Shown here piece by piece: positions 25,581-36,704 of a stretch of DNA of 64,000 nt; position 1 is the stretch's first letter; every line of letters starts with the position of its first letter. Under the pieces are notes generated by a model. It had not been told where the DNA came from and did no database searches. It saw only the letters and a program-made list of their open reading frames with translations. Origin of the DNA: Micromonospora luteifusca (GTDB taxonomy: Bacteria; Actinomycetota; Actinomycetes; Mycobacteriales; Micromonosporaceae). A program made the position numbers and the translations under genes. Location of the stretch: NCBI RefSeq assembly GCF_016907275.1, contig NZ_JAFBBP010000001.1, forward strand, positions 3,524,001 through 3,588,000, in the 5' to 3' direction.

Positions 25581-26519
25581 TCAGACGGTGGTGGGTCGGC
25601 CGCCGACAGCGGCGGCGGCGGGCTGATCCCCGGTGGGCTGGCCTTCGGCGGGCTGGTTTTCGCTGGTGATCGCGAGGAAGGCCTCCTCCAGCGAGGTCGG
25701 CCGTACCTCCAGGTCGCTGAAGGTCGTTCCGGCCGTGACCAGCGCGCGGACCAACTCGTCGGCGTCGGTGGTGAGCAGGTGCAGCCGGCCGTCGATCCGC
25801 TCGGTGCGGACCAGGCCCGGCAGGTCGGGCAGTTGGTCGGCGACAAGGCTGACGCGGCGTACGCCGACGATGCCGCGCACGGCGTCCACCGTGTCGTCGA
25901 CGAGCACCCGGCCCTGGCCGATCACCACCACGCGGTGGGCCAGCGCCTCCACCTCCTCCAGGTAGTGGCTGCTCAACAGCACGGTGCCGCCGTCTTCGTG
26001 GAACGCGCGGATCGCGTCCCAGAGGGTGTGCCGGGCGGCCACGTCCAGGCCGGTGGTCGGCTCGTCGAGCAGCACCAGCCGGGGCCGGCCGACGAACGCG
26101 AGCGCCACCGCCAAGCGGCGGCGCTGCCCGCCGGAAAGCCCACCGGTCTGCCGTTTGCCGAGATCGCCCAGACCGAAGCGGTCGAGCAATTCGCCCCGGG
26201 GCACCGGGTCGGGGTAGTGCGCGGAGACGAAGTCGACCACCTCACCGACCCGCAGCGTGCCCGGTAGGCCGGTCTCCTGCGGGGTGACCCCGATCTGTCG
26301 CCGGGTCGCCGGGTCGCGAGGGTCCCCGCCGAACAACTCGACCCGCCCCGAGCTGGGGCGGCGCAGACCTACCAGCAGGTTCATCAGGGTGCTCTTGCCG
26401 GCACCGTTCGGCCCGAGCAGGCCGACCAGCTCACCGGCCCGGACTTCCAGGTCGACGCGGTCGAGGGCGAGGACGTCGCCGTACCGGCGGCTGGCCTGGT
26501 CGGCGCGGGCGAGAGTCAT
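25581..26519 (-). CDS. ABC exporter ATPase
   Basis: A 312-residue ATPase of the ABC-2/DrrA-like drug exporter type. Walker A GPNGAGKST is at 36-44, the signature is LSGGQRRRLAV, Walker B is LVLLDEPTTGLD, and the switch His is in LSSHYLEE. A C-terminal domain of about 90 residues follows, ending in a Gln/Pro/Thr-rich tail. It starts two bases after the end of the winged-helix regulator gene and is 10 bp from the permease gene, so regulator, ATPase and permease are one transcription unit. Confidence 0.9.
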   Translation of the reverse strand: MTLARADQASRRYGDVLALDRVDLEVRAGELVGLLGPNGAGKSTLMNLLVGLRRPSSGRVELFGGDPRDPATRRQIGVTPQETGLPGTLRVGEVVDFVSAHYPDPVPRGELLDRFGLGDLGKRQTGGLSGGQRRRLAVALAFVGRPRLVLLDEPTTGLDVAARHTLWDAIRAFHEDGGTVLLSSHYLEEVEALAHRVVVIGQGRVLVDDTVDAVRGIVGVRRVSLVADQLPDLPGLVRTERIDGRLHLLTTDADELVRALVTAGTTFSDLEVRPTSLEEAFLAITSENQPAEGQPTGDQPAAAAVGGRPTTV

Positions 26520-26521
26520 GG

Positions 26522-26827
26522 TTACTCCTTCGGCAGGGAGGGGGCGAGCAGGGTCCGGATCGCTTCGGTGTACTCCTCGAACGCCAGCCGGCCCCGCCGG
26601 CTCAGCCGGACCAGGGTTGCCGGGGTACGTCCACGGTGGGTCTTGCTGATCTCCACGTAGCCGGCGTCCTCAAGCTTGCGCAGGTGCACGGAGAGGTTCC
26701 CGGCGGTCATCGCGAGCAGTTCCTGCAACCGGGGGAACGCGATCCGGTCGCCGTCGCCGAGAGCGGAGAGGCTGGCGACCACCCGGAGCCGGGCCTGCGC
26801 GTGAATGACCGGGTCCAGTTCGCTCAC
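26522..26827 (-). CDS. winged-helix transcriptional regulator of the ABC exporter operon
   Basis: A 101-residue single-domain wHTH protein. The sequence FPRLQELLAMTAGNLSVHLRKLEDAGY and the wing KTHRGRTPATLVRLSRRGR match the small winged-helix family PF13601 often found beside ABC-2 exporters. The GTG overlaps the stop of the preceding membrane-protein gene by four bases. It probably represses its own operon from a site in the 27463-27597 region. Confidence 0.87.
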   Translation of the reverse strand: MSELDPVIHAQARLRVVASLSALGDGDRIAFPRLQELLAMTAGNLSVHLRKLEDAGYVEISKTHRGRTPATLVRLSRRGRLAFEEYTEAIRTLLAPSLPKE

Positions 26828-27462
26828 CGGCGGTCTCGCTGTCGCCGTCGGGCGATCGTGCCAGCGACCAGGATCCCGCCGCCGCCGGCCACCGCGATGA
26901 CCAGCGCGTGCCAGCCGGGCCCGGCGATCACACCGGCCAGGTTGGCCACGCTGATCCAGACGCCCAGCCGGAACAGGTCCCGGTCCAGCCAGACCGCTCC
27001 GCCGGCCATGTGCAGCGCGCCGGTCAACCCGACCGCGGTCGCCGACCAGAGCAGCCCCGCCAGATCATCCGGCAGGTGCTCGGAGATCCGGCCGAGCCCC
27101 GCGTAGACGCTCACGGAACCGAGGGCCCAGGCGCACCCGTACCAACGCCCGCGCAGGGCGGAGTCACCGATCACCTGGCCGTAGGCCCGCGTGCTGACCA
27201 CTGCCTGAATCGCTCCGGCGGCCAGGAGCAGCGCGAAGAGAACGGTCAGCGGCAGCCAACTCGGCAGCCGGAGCAGCTCCCGGTCGTCGGGGGAGAACCG
27301 TAGGAAGAACAGCCCGAACCCGACCAGCCAGGCGACGCCCCACGGCCAGTAGAGCAGGCGGGCATCGGGAACGAGCCGGCGTGTCGTCGCTGACCGCTGG
27401 TCCTCGATCAGCCGGAGCGCCGCTGCGGCGTCGGTGGGCGGCAGATCGTCGTCGGGGTTCAC
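26824..27462 (-). CDS. membrane protein of unknown function, first gene of the exporter operon
   Basis: A 212-residue protein with a charged N-terminal region (residues 1-35) and about five or six hydrophobic helices (LLYWPWGVAWLVGFGLFFL, WLPLTVLFALLLAAGAIQAV, and others), ending in basic RRRQRDRR. No family is recognised. Being first in an operon with a cytoplasmic regulator and an ABC exporter, it could be a signal input or an accessory subunit; this is inference from position. The GTG start at 27462 is the only one that fits. Confidence 0.75.
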   Translation of the reverse strand: MNPDDDLPPTDAAAALRLIEDQRSATTRRLVPDARLLYWPWGVAWLVGFGLFFLRFSPDDRELLRLPSWLPLTVLFALLLAAGAIQAVVSTRAYGQVIGDSALRGRWYGCAWALGSVSVYAGLGRISEHLPDDLAGLLWSATAVGLTGALHMAGGAVWLDRDLFRLGVWISVANLAGVIAGPGWHALVIAVAGGGGILVAGTIARRRQRDRR

Positions 27463-27597
27463 GCAAAGAACTTTACGTTACAAAGTCAAAGCTGGGTGAC
27501 CCGCACGTTCCGTGTGGGGTAACCGATTGCGGTAGGGAGTGCCTATGGTGTGGAGGTGTCGCGGCTGAGTCGTCGCGCAGGACACAGGGGAGGGTCC

Positions 27598-27993
27598 GTG
27601 TCGAGCCCGAGCAATGAGCTGGAGGTCCAGCCGGAGGCGCTGAAGGCGTTCGCCAAGGCGTCCACCGACCGGGCGGCCCGCTTTCGCGAGCTGCACGGCT
27701 CGTTTGGCGAAGGGCACGTGCCCCGGCACGCGTTCGGGGTGATGCCGGCGTCGTTCAGCCTCGCGGCGTCGTACGCCGAGCAGTTCGAGGCGTGTCTGCA
27801 AGGGCTGGCCGACGGCGCGGAGGTCATGGCCGACATCGCCGAGGGGCTCGACGACACCGCCGACGCCTACACCGGCACCGACGTGGCCAACACCGACATG
27901 TTCGTGCCCGGCCGCCCGGCCGCTCCCGATGTCATCGCACCCGGCCCCCGGTCGCCGGGCCCCTCGACCCCGGGCGGGCAGGTGCCGGCGTGA
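27598..27993 (+). CDS. WXG100-like small helical protein (ESX-type partner)
   Basis: A 131-residue protein with a helical N-terminal 90 residues (EVQPEALKAFAKASTDRAARF ... ADGAEVMADIAEGLDDTADAYTG) typical of ESX/type VII-like secretion substrates such as DUF2580/ESX-1 EspC-like proteins, then a Pro-rich tail. The central WxG is not evident. The GTG at 27598 is preceded by AGGGGAGGG at ideal spacing. It overlaps the next gene by four bases (GTGA), so the two products are made together, as secreted WXG pairs usually are. Confidence 0.65.
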   Translation: MSSPSNELEVQPEALKAFAKASTDRAARFRELHGSFGEGHVPRHAFGVMPASFSLAASYAEQFEACLQGLADGAEVMADIAEGLDDTADAYTGTDVANTDMFVPGRPAAPDVIAPGPRSPGPSTPGGQVPA

Positions 27994-28916
27994 GCACCGA
28001 GGCGTTGCACCGCAACAAGACCTACTTCGAGCAGATCGTGTCGGGCACCCCCGACCCGTTCAAGCCACTGTCCAATGCGGTGCTCTGGCCCTTCGAGCAA
28101 CTGCTCGAACTGGTCGCGGGCGAGCCGGACGACCTGATGCGCGCCGCCCAGCTCTGCCTGACCACCGGCGAGGCGGTCCGCGAGATCGCCGGTGAGCAGG
28201 TCCAGCACCGGGCCCGGCTTCGAGGCGCCTGGTCGGGCGATGCCGCCGAGAGCTTCCACGCCTCCATGCAGTCGGTGGAGGAGGCGATCGAGGAGCTGGC
28301 CCAGGGGCTCGACGGCACCAAGGAGGTGCTGGTCGACGCGGCCAACGCGGCGGTCGACGCGTTCAACCTGCTGGTCGAGTTGATCCTTGAGTTCCTGCTC
28401 TGGTTCCTCACCGAGGTGATCATCGCGGCGGTGGCGGCGGCACTCAGCGCCGGCATCTCTCTCGCTGCGACCGTCGTCCGGGTGCTGGCGCGGCTCGCCA
28501 CCACGGTCGGCCGGATGGTCAAGATCGTTGCGCGCTTCGCCGAGATCCTGACGAAGCTCGCCACCAAGATGCAGAAGGTCGCCGAGCTGCTGATGAAGTA
28601 CCGTCGGGCGGTCCTGGAGATCCGCAAGGCGAAGAAGGCGTACCGGGCCTGGAACAAGTCCGGATGGACGGCCGAGGCCCGGGCGTTCCAGATCGAGAAG
28701 CTCAAGACACTCTTCCCGGGCAAGTTCCTGATCAACCACACGTCGCCGGTGAACGTCCCCGGCCTCGGTGGGGCACTACTGGACACCGGCGTCGGTCTGC
28801 ATGACATTTCCGACGGCACCAAGGACCGCAACTACCTTGTGGACGGCACGTACCGCGAGGATCTGGGCCCCTACACCAAGGGCGTGCAGAATGTCTTCGA
28901 CTCCATCCTGACCTGA
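27990..28916 (+). CDS. WXG100-like protein with extended C-terminal domain
   Basis: A 308-residue protein. The WxG signature RGAWSGDAAESFHASM lies near residue 78 in a long helical domain. A hydrophobic stretch (FNLLVELILEFLLWFLTEVIIAAVAAAL) and a Lys-rich amphipathic region follow, then a C-terminal 70-residue tail (FLINHTSPVNVPGLGGALLD ... VFDSILT) that I do not recognise. The size and layout resemble type VII-secreted polymorphic proteins, but no toxin motif is visible. It overlaps the preceding gene and is followed after 11 bp by an EbfC-like gene. Confidence 0.65.
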   Translation: MSTEALHRNKTYFEQIVSGTPDPFKPLSNAVLWPFEQLLELVAGEPDDLMRAAQLCLTTGEAVREIAGEQVQHRARLRGAWSGDAAESFHASMQSVEEAIEELAQGLDGTKEVLVDAANAAVDAFNLLVELILEFLLWFLTEVIIAAVAAALSAGISLAATVVRVLARLATTVGRMVKIVARFAEILTKLATKMQKVAELLMKYRRAVLEIRKAKKAYRAWNKSGWTAEARAFQIEKLKTLFPGKFLINHTSPVNVPGLGGALLDTGVGLHDISDGTKDRNYLVDGTYREDLGPYTKGVQNVFDSILT

Positions 28917-28927
28917 TAGGGGCCAAC

Positions 28928-29308
28928 ATGACCTTTCCTGGTCTGGACCGCATCGAGGCGCTGGCCCGCAACCTGGACGGTTGGCAGCGCGACCTGGCCG
29001 GCAAGATGGCCGAGTTGGAAGACAGCAGCGCCGAGGGCGTGAGCGACTCGGGCCTGGTCCGGGTCACCGCTGCGGCGGACGGCACGATCGTCTCGACCGA
29101 CGTCAACGCCCGAGCGATGCGCTTCGACTCGTACACCCTGGCCGAGGAGTTCACCGCTGCGGCCAAGCGTGCCCAGGAGGCAGCCGCCGCCCGGGTACGC
29201 GAACTGGTCGGCGAGGTGATCGCCGACGCGCCCGGCGCCGGTCGACCGACGGGCGACAGCCGCAGGGGTGAAAGCCGCACCGCTGACGACCGCCCGGACT
29301 GGCACTGA
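28928..29308 (+). CDS. YbaB/EbfC-family nucleoid-associated-like protein
   Basis: A 126-residue protein with the YbaB fold pattern: a long N-terminal helix (RIEALARNLDGWQRDLAGKMAEL), a beta core (GLVRVTAAADGTIVSTDVNARAM) and a C-terminal helix. It is not next to dnaX/recR, where the housekeeping copy sits; actinomycetes carry extra copies beside WXG/ESX genes, as here. It may act as a chaperone-like partner or secreted component (EspG/EspH-like logic) and not on DNA; this is inference. The tail is charged and Arg-rich. Confidence 0.75.
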   Translation: MTFPGLDRIEALARNLDGWQRDLAGKMAELEDSSAEGVSDSGLVRVTAAADGTIVSTDVNARAMRFDSYTLAEEFTAAAKRAQEAAAARVRELVGEVIADAPGAGRPTGDSRRGESRTADDRPDWH

Positions 29309-29312
29309 GCCC

Positions 29313-29924
29313 ATGGCGGACATCAGCTACCAGGAACGACTCAGCCAACTCGTCGAGCCGGGCGAACGAGTGCTCGCCGTCGCGAAGGCGGAGATCGCCC
29401 AGGGCGTCCATCCGGCAGATCCTCCGGTTGCGGAAAGCCCGCAGCCGTCCGGCAGCGGTCGCGGTGGCGTTGTCGCCGGGGTGCTGCTCAACCTGATCTC
29501 GCCGTTGATCTCCTTCCCGGCGGGGGACCGGGTCGTCGACCGCATCACCTACGGGGTCGCCGGGCGGGGAGTTCCGGGCTCGGCAGCATCCACTCTGCGA
29601 TACTCCCGACGCCCGGTGCCCCCGGTGACCACGCTCTACGACACGATCCTCGCCGTCACCGACCGGCGGTTGCTGGCGTGTTCGTCCGGGCCAACGAAGC
29701 TCTGGTCGAGCCAGACCGATGACGCGCGGGCCATAGCCGAAACCCAGGTGGTCTGGTCGGCACCCCGGGCTGCCGTGGCGGACGCCCGGGTGGGCTGGCA
29801 CCGACTCAACCCGAAACGGCTCCGGATCGAGTTCACCGACGGATCCTGGTTGGCGTTCACGGTGCCGATCGCCGAGCCCGGCAAGCCGCTGCGCGAGATC
29901 GCCTCGGCCCTCACGGGCCGCTAG
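29313..29924 (+). CDS. hypothetical protein with possible PH-like domain
   Basis: A 203-residue protein of unknown function. After a short helical start (SYQERLSQLVEPGERVLAVAKAE) a hydrophobic segment (GGVVAGVLLNLISPLISFPAG) occurs near 55-75. The C-terminal half (DTILAVTDRRLLACS ... RLRIEFTDGSWLAFTVP) has the beta-pattern of bacterial PH-like domains. It follows the EbfC-like gene by four bases. The stop codons of this gene and of the convergent helR-like gene share the palindrome CTAG. Confidence 0.6.
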   Translation: MADISYQERLSQLVEPGERVLAVAKAEIAQGVHPADPPVAESPQPSGSGRGGVVAGVLLNLISPLISFPAGDRVVDRITYGVAGRGVPGSAASTLRYSRRPVPPVTTLYDTILAVTDRRLLACSSGPTKLWSSQTDDARAIAETQVVWSAPRAAVADARVGWHRLNPKRLRIEFTDGSWLAFTVPIAEPGKPLREIASALTGR

Positions 29925-32086
29925 CCCAGGGCGCTGGCTGACGCGGTCAGCCGTGGCGCGGTCAACAGCGGTGCAGGCAGTGGCTCGTGGTGCAGCACCG
30001 CCAGGCGGGACACCGCCCGAGTGAGCACCACGTACAGCCGGTGCAGCCCACGCGGTTCGGCGGCGACGATCGCGGCCGGCTCGACCACCACCACATGGTC
30101 GTACTCCAGGCCCTTGACCAGCGTCGCGGGCACCACGGTGACCCGCTCCGCGGCCGCCACGTCGTCGGCGGTCGCGGTCGCGACACCGGCGGCGGCCAGC
30201 GCCGCGCGCAGCCCGTCGACCGCGTCGTCCGTGACGATCACGCCGACCGAGCCGTCGTGCGCGAGCGCCGCGCGCACCTCGGCCACCGTGGCCGAGGTCA
30301 GGTCGCTGACGGTACGCACGTCCAGGCCACCGTCGTGGCGCAGCGATTCAGCTGGTGGTACGTCGACTGCGAGCGCCGGCAGCAGCAGGTTCGCGAACGC
30401 GACCACCGCGGCGGGCACCCGGAACCCGACCGTCAACGGGACCACCACGGCGTCCGGTTTGCCCAGGTGGGCGAGGGATTCCCTCCAGTCCGTCGCCGCC
30501 CACGGCGCGGTGCCCTGGGCGAGGTCACCGAGGAGGGTGACCGAGCCGTGCTCGCTGCGCCGGGCAATGGCCCGACATTGCATCGGGGAGAGGTCCTGCG
30601 CCTCGTCCACCACCACGTGCCCGAACCCGGAGATCCGTTCCACCAGCCCGGTCGCCTCGTCGATCAGCACCGCGTCGGCGGCGGTCCAGCGGGTCGCCTT
30701 CGCGGTACGAGCCGGCTTCGCCCAGATGAGCAGCGCCTGCTCGGTGTCGCTGAGCAGCCCGTCCGCCGCGACGGCGAGCCGGTCCGGGTCGGAGAGCAGG
30801 CCGTGTACCAGTCCTTCCGGGGTGAGTGCCGGCCAGACCGCGTCCAGGAAGTCGACCACCGGACGGCAGCGCCCCATCCGACGCAGCCAGGCATCGCTGG
30901 GCGACTCCGCCCGCCGCGCCTCCGCCTGCCGTTGCAGCAGACTCACCACCCGCGCCCGGACCCGCTCCCGGCCCGTGGCGTAGGGCAGCCCTTCCCCACG
31001 GGTTTCCTCGACGATGCGGTGCAACGGTTCCAGCCCGATCCGCCACCGGAACGAACCGTCCGACACAGTGATCGAGTCTGTCGGCGTACCGATCTGTGCC
31101 TGCACCGCGCGCTGCAGCACCCGCGCCATGCGCACGTCGTGCTTGAGCACCGCGACCGCCGATGCCTCGACCGCCCGGACCGGCACCCTGGAGATCAACT
31201 CCTCCACCGTGGCCTGTTCCACCTCGACCTCGCCGAGCGCCGGCAGCACCGCCGCGATGTACGACATGAACGCCCGGTTCGGCCCGACGATCAGCACACC
31301 CGCCCGCCGCAACCGCTCCCGGTGCAGATAGAGCAGGTACGCGGCCCGGTGCAGACCGACTGCAGTCTTCCCGGTGCCCGGCGCTCCCTGGACACAGATC
31401 GACTCGGAGAGGTCAGCCCTGACCAGCTCGTCCTGCTCCGGTTGAATGGTGGCGACGATGTCACGCATCGGCCCGACACGCGGTCGCTCGATTTCGGCGG
31501 CGAGGATCCGACTTGTCGTACCGAGTTCTTCGCCCCGATTCAGATGCTCATCTTCGAAGCTGGTCAGCACCCCATTGCTGAACCCGAACCGCCGCCGGAC
31601 CGCCACGCCCTGCGGATCCCGCGCGCTGGCCTGGTAGAACGACCGGGAAACCGGCGCCCGCCAGTCCAGCACCAACGGCTCGCCGCGCTCATCGGCGACG
31701 TGCCGCCGCCCCACGTGATACCGCCGCCCGTCATGATCGCTGCTGCTCGCACCCGCGCCGGAGCCCTCGTCGATGGTCCTGCCCGCCACGGTGTCCCGGT
31801 CCGTGGTGGCGGGGTCCGTGGTGTCGGGGTCCGTGGACTCGGCGAAGTCGAGGCGGCCGAAGAAGAGTGGCGTGGTCGGGTCGTCGGCCAGCTCGGCCAC
31901 CCGGCGGGCCAGGGTCCGGCCGAGCGTCTCCGCCGCGTACGCGTCGCCGGCCACCTGGTCACCGGTGGCGAAGAGGTCTTCGGCCCGCTCCCGCATCCGT
32001 CGCAGAGCCGCCCGAGACGTTGCCAGGTGTGCGCGTTCAGCCGACAGATCTGTGTCGAGGTGGGTGTCGAGATCAAGTGCGGGCAT
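29921..32086 (-). CDS. helR: HelR/HelD-type RNA polymerase-recycling ATPase (UvrD-like)
   Basis: A 721-residue superfamily 1 ATPase. The N-terminal coiled coil (residues 1-70) and an acidic insert precede the ATPase core: Walker A GAPGTGKT at 234-241, VVVDEAQDLSPMQ as motif II, and VKGLEYDHVVVVEP and YVVLTRAVSRL near the end. In actinomycetes these proteins remove stalled or rifamycin-bound RNA polymerase, giving rifamycin tolerance. UvrD-like DNA helicase is the older annotation. I see no clear rifamycin-associated element in the 270 bp upstream, but the consensus could not be searched properly. Confidence 0.82.
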   Translation of the reverse strand: MPALDLDTHLDTDLSAERAHLATSRAALRRMRERAEDLFATGDQVAGDAYAAETLGRTLARRVAELADDPTTPLFFGRLDFAESTDPDTTDPATTDRDTVAGRTIDEGSGAGASSSDHDGRRYHVGRRHVADERGEPLVLDWRAPVSRSFYQASARDPQGVAVRRRFGFSNGVLTSFEDEHLNRGEELGTTSRILAAEIERPRVGPMRDIVATIQPEQDELVRADLSESICVQGAPGTGKTAVGLHRAAYLLYLHRERLRRAGVLIVGPNRAFMSYIAAVLPALGEVEVEQATVEELISRVPVRAVEASAVAVLKHDVRMARVLQRAVQAQIGTPTDSITVSDGSFRWRIGLEPLHRIVEETRGEGLPYATGRERVRARVVSLLQRQAEARRAESPSDAWLRRMGRCRPVVDFLDAVWPALTPEGLVHGLLSDPDRLAVAADGLLSDTEQALLIWAKPARTAKATRWTAADAVLIDEATGLVERISGFGHVVVDEAQDLSPMQCRAIARRSEHGSVTLLGDLAQGTAPWAATDWRESLAHLGKPDAVVVPLTVGFRVPAAVVAFANLLLPALAVDVPPAESLRHDGGLDVRTVSDLTSATVAEVRAALAHDGSVGVIVTDDAVDGLRAALAAAGVATATADDVAAAERVTVVPATLVKGLEYDHVVVVEPAAIVAAEPRGLHRLYVVLTRAVSRLAVLHHEPLPAPLLTAPRLTASASALG

Positions 32087-32303
32087 GCTGACGTCCCATC
32101 GTTCACATCTGCTGCGCGCTCGCGTGTCCGGGGGCGGATGGCCGGCCGTCCGGCGCGACGACGTCCGTTCCGGTGCAGCTCACCTCGGCCGTCAAGCGGC
32201 CTGCAACCCTACGCTCTTCTGCCAATCCTCACTACCGAATTACCCAGCCGACCACCTGTCAGAGTCGGCGTGTCGCCGGGCGAGTCGCTCGGGCGTCGGC
32301 GTG

Positions 32304-32358
32304 TCGGTGCTGGCCGGTGTTCCGGGTGCTGGCTGGTGTTTCGGTGCTTGCCGGTATC
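32304..32358. repeat. imperfect 19-bp tandem repeat, about three units
   Basis: TCGGTGCTGGCCGGTGTTC recurs with a few changes at 32323 and partly at 32342, running up to the stop codon of the DUF222-HNH gene. It lies in the 270 bp between that gene and the helR start. No function is evident. Confidence 0.55.
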
Positions 32359-33607
32359 AGCAGCGCCGGTGGTAGAGGTTGCGCCGCGGCGTACGCAGCG
32401 GGTCGAGCCAGTCGGGCGGGAGGAAGTCGGGCCGACCGTCCGGCGCGACACGGACCGTCCAGTCGCCGCGGTGAACGAGCCGGTGGTGGTAGCCGCAGAG
32501 CAGCACGGCGTTGCCCAGTGCCGTCGCCCCACCGTCGGCCCAGTGTTGGACGTGGTGGCCGTCGCACCATCGGGATGGCCGATCACAGCCAGGAAAGGCG
32601 CAACCACCATCGCGCAGGACCAGGGCGCGCCGCAGCGGGCCGGTGAAGAGTCGGCGCTGGCGCCCCACGTCCAGAACCTGACCGTCGCCGCCCAGCACGG
32701 CGGGCAGCACGCCCGCGTCGCAGGCGAGCCGGCGGACCGCGCCCGGCGTGAGGTGCGCCCCGGTCTCCAGGGTGCCCGCGCGTACGCCGTTGACCAGCGC
32801 GTCCAGGGACACAGTCACCACGAGCTGGGACCGGTCACCGCCATTGTCGGGCAACTGACCGGTGCGTAACGCCAGCCGACAGACCTCGCCCAGCGCGTCG
32901 GCCCGGCGCTGGCCGGGACTGCGATCGTCGTGCTCACCGGCCGGGGCGCAGAGCGCATCGATCGCCTCACGTAGCAAACTCGCGGTCTCGGTGTCGAGGT
33001 TGCCGCTGAGGCGTACCTGCCCGTTCTGCTGCTCGGAGAGCGTGACGTGCCGACGAGCCTCGGCCCGCTCGGTGGCCCGTTCGAGGGCCGCCAGCTCAGC
33101 CTGGTCGGCCAGGTCCGGTGCGACGTGCGTGAGGACGCGCTCCCCGAGACGGCTCAGGATGGTCGGATCGAAACGGTCGGCCCAGGCGATCAGCAACTCG
33201 GTGGCCTTGTCTGCCACTGTGGGACCGGCCTCGACCGGCAGGGCCGCGATCGTCTCCGCGACCACCCGACCCTGCTCGACGGTGATGACACCGCTGAGCA
33301 GGGCCTCCCGCACCGCCGGTGGGGCGGCATCGACGGCGGCGGCGAGCTGGACGAGTTGGCGTGCGGAGCGGCCGGTGATCCGCAGTCGCTCCCGTAGCCA
33401 GACGGCGGTGGACGAGGCGCCCTGAGCGACCGCCAGGCCGCGAGCGTCCAACTCGCGCACCAGCCCGAGCTGGACCGTGGCCAGCCGCTGCGCCAACACG
33501 TGCGTCGCATCGAGGGAGGCCTGCAACTCGCCGTCGGAGAGCCCCCAGAGCGCGGCCTCGGCGCAGTCGTCGACGGTGCCGCCTGCCTGTGCCAACGCCC
33601 TCAACAT
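32357..33607 (-). CDS. DUF222 (13E12 repeat)-HNH endonuclease-like protein
   Basis: A 416-residue protein with an N-terminal DUF222 region (MLRALAQAGGTVDDCAEAAL through HVTLSEQQNGQVRLSGNLD) and a C-terminal HNH nuclease domain: DGGCAFPGCDRPSRWCDGHH, HVQHWADGG and NAVLLCGYHHRLVH, with the paired Cys ligands and the His-Asn-His core. This family is highly repeated in actinobacterial genomes (13E12 in Mycobacterium) and is suspected of mobility or phage origin. No biochemical role is established that I know of. It stands alone, upstream of helR on the same strand. Confidence 0.88.
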   Translation of the reverse strand: MLRALAQAGGTVDDCAEAALWGLSDGELQASLDATHVLAQRLATVQLGLVRELDARGLAVAQGASSTAVWLRERLRITGRSARQLVQLAAAVDAAPPAVREALLSGVITVEQGRVVAETIAALPVEAGPTVADKATELLIAWADRFDPTILSRLGERVLTHVAPDLADQAELAALERATERAEARRHVTLSEQQNGQVRLSGNLDTETASLLREAIDALCAPAGEHDDRSPGQRRADALGEVCRLALRTGQLPDNGGDRSQLVVTVSLDALVNGVRAGTLETGAHLTPGAVRRLACDAGVLPAVLGGDGQVLDVGRQRRLFTGPLRRALVLRDGGCAFPGCDRPSRWCDGHHVQHWADGGATALGNAVLLCGYHHRLVHRGDWTVRVAPDGRPDFLPPDWLDPLRTPRRNLYHRRC

Positions 33608-33777
33608 GAAGACACATTAGAACGCCTGTACGACACTTTTCCGCCTGGACTGCCTACCCGAATGTGCCGCCGGCTCCCGCCCGCCGCCCGCGCCCCAAGC
33701 GCATCGCGCCCTGGCGTGGCTCGGCGCGGAACGTGGGGGTGATGGCGGGTCGGGAGGCCTGCCGGGATCATGGGTTC

Positions 33778-34362
33778 ATGACCGAGGCTCGCCCCGATAC
33801 GCCCCGGATGACGATCAGCGACCCGCAGGTGATGCGGGCGCTGGCCCATCCGGCCCGGATTGCCATCATGGAATACCTGAACAGCCGCGAGGGCGGTGCA
33901 ACCGCCACCGAGTGCGCAGAGATCGTTGGGCTGTCGCCGAGCGCGACCAGTTACCACCTGCGTTCGCTGGCGAAGTTCGGCCTGGTCGAGCAGGCGCCGA
34001 GCCGGGGGGACGCGCGCGAGCGAGTGTGGCAGGTGGTCACTGTCAGTTTGGTGGTCGACGCGGGACGTGATGCGGGGCCTGCGGCGCGTGCGGCCGAGCA
34101 GGCGGTGGTGGAGGCGCACGCGGTCCGGGGGATGGAGCGGATTCGGGACTGGTCGCGCCGCGCCGGGGACGAGCCGGCCGAGTGGTACGACAAGGCGCTG
34201 TTCAACGACACGCTGCTGCTGCTCACGGCCGACGAGTTGGCCGGGCTGAACGAGGCGGTCCTGGCGCTGTTCCGGCCGTACCACGCGCGGCGGCGTGAGG
34301 CTGATCCGCCGCCGGGGGCGCGCACCGTCGCCGTGCACTATCGGACGCTGCCGTTGGCGTAA
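33778..34362 (+). CDS. ArsR-like winged-helix transcriptional regulator
   Basis: A 194-residue regulator. The HTH (DPQVMRALAHPARIAIMEYL ... TECAEIVGLSPSATSYHLRSL) is ArsR type without metal-binding Cys residues, and a C-terminal helical domain (residues 90-190) is likely for ligand or dimerisation. The ATG at 33778 fits the family start. The MFS transporter gene begins 43 bp downstream, and an 11-bp perfect inverted repeat sits across its start codon, so this protein is the probable repressor of the pump. Confidence 0.85.
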   Translation: MTEARPDTPRMTISDPQVMRALAHPARIAIMEYLNSREGGATATECAEIVGLSPSATSYHLRSLAKFGLVEQAPSRGDARERVWQVVTVSLVVDAGRDAGPAARAAEQAVVEAHAVRGMERIRDWSRRAGDEPAEWYDKALFNDTLLLLTADELAGLNEAVLALFRPYHARRREADPPPGARTVAVHYRTLPLA

Positions 34363-34380
34363 TTGGGGGTTGCTTCGATC

Positions 34381-34405
34381 AGTTGTGAAGGTTTATTTTC
34401 GAAGT

Positions 34406-34420
<15 letters not shown>
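34381..34420 (+). promoter_or_regulatory. probable operator of the MFS gene, perfect inverted repeat across the start codon
   Basis: AGTTGTGAAGG at 34381-34391 and CCTTCACAACT at 34410-34420 are exact complements, 18 bases apart. The ATG of the MFS gene (34406) lies between the arms. The spacer is AT-rich (TTTATTTTCGAAG). Either the upstream ArsR-like protein binds here or the RNA folds over the start codon. Confidence 0.65.
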
Positions 34421-36651
<2,231 letters not shown>

Positions 36652-36704
36652 TCGACCGGCATTGGCCAGGGTCTGATCAGCCGGCACCGGCCAGAGCGAG
36701 CGGG

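Noticed and set aside
32087..32356. Rifamycin-associated element upstream of helR
   Set aside because: I saw no convincing inverted repeat of that type; the only clear structure is a 19-bp tandem repeat.
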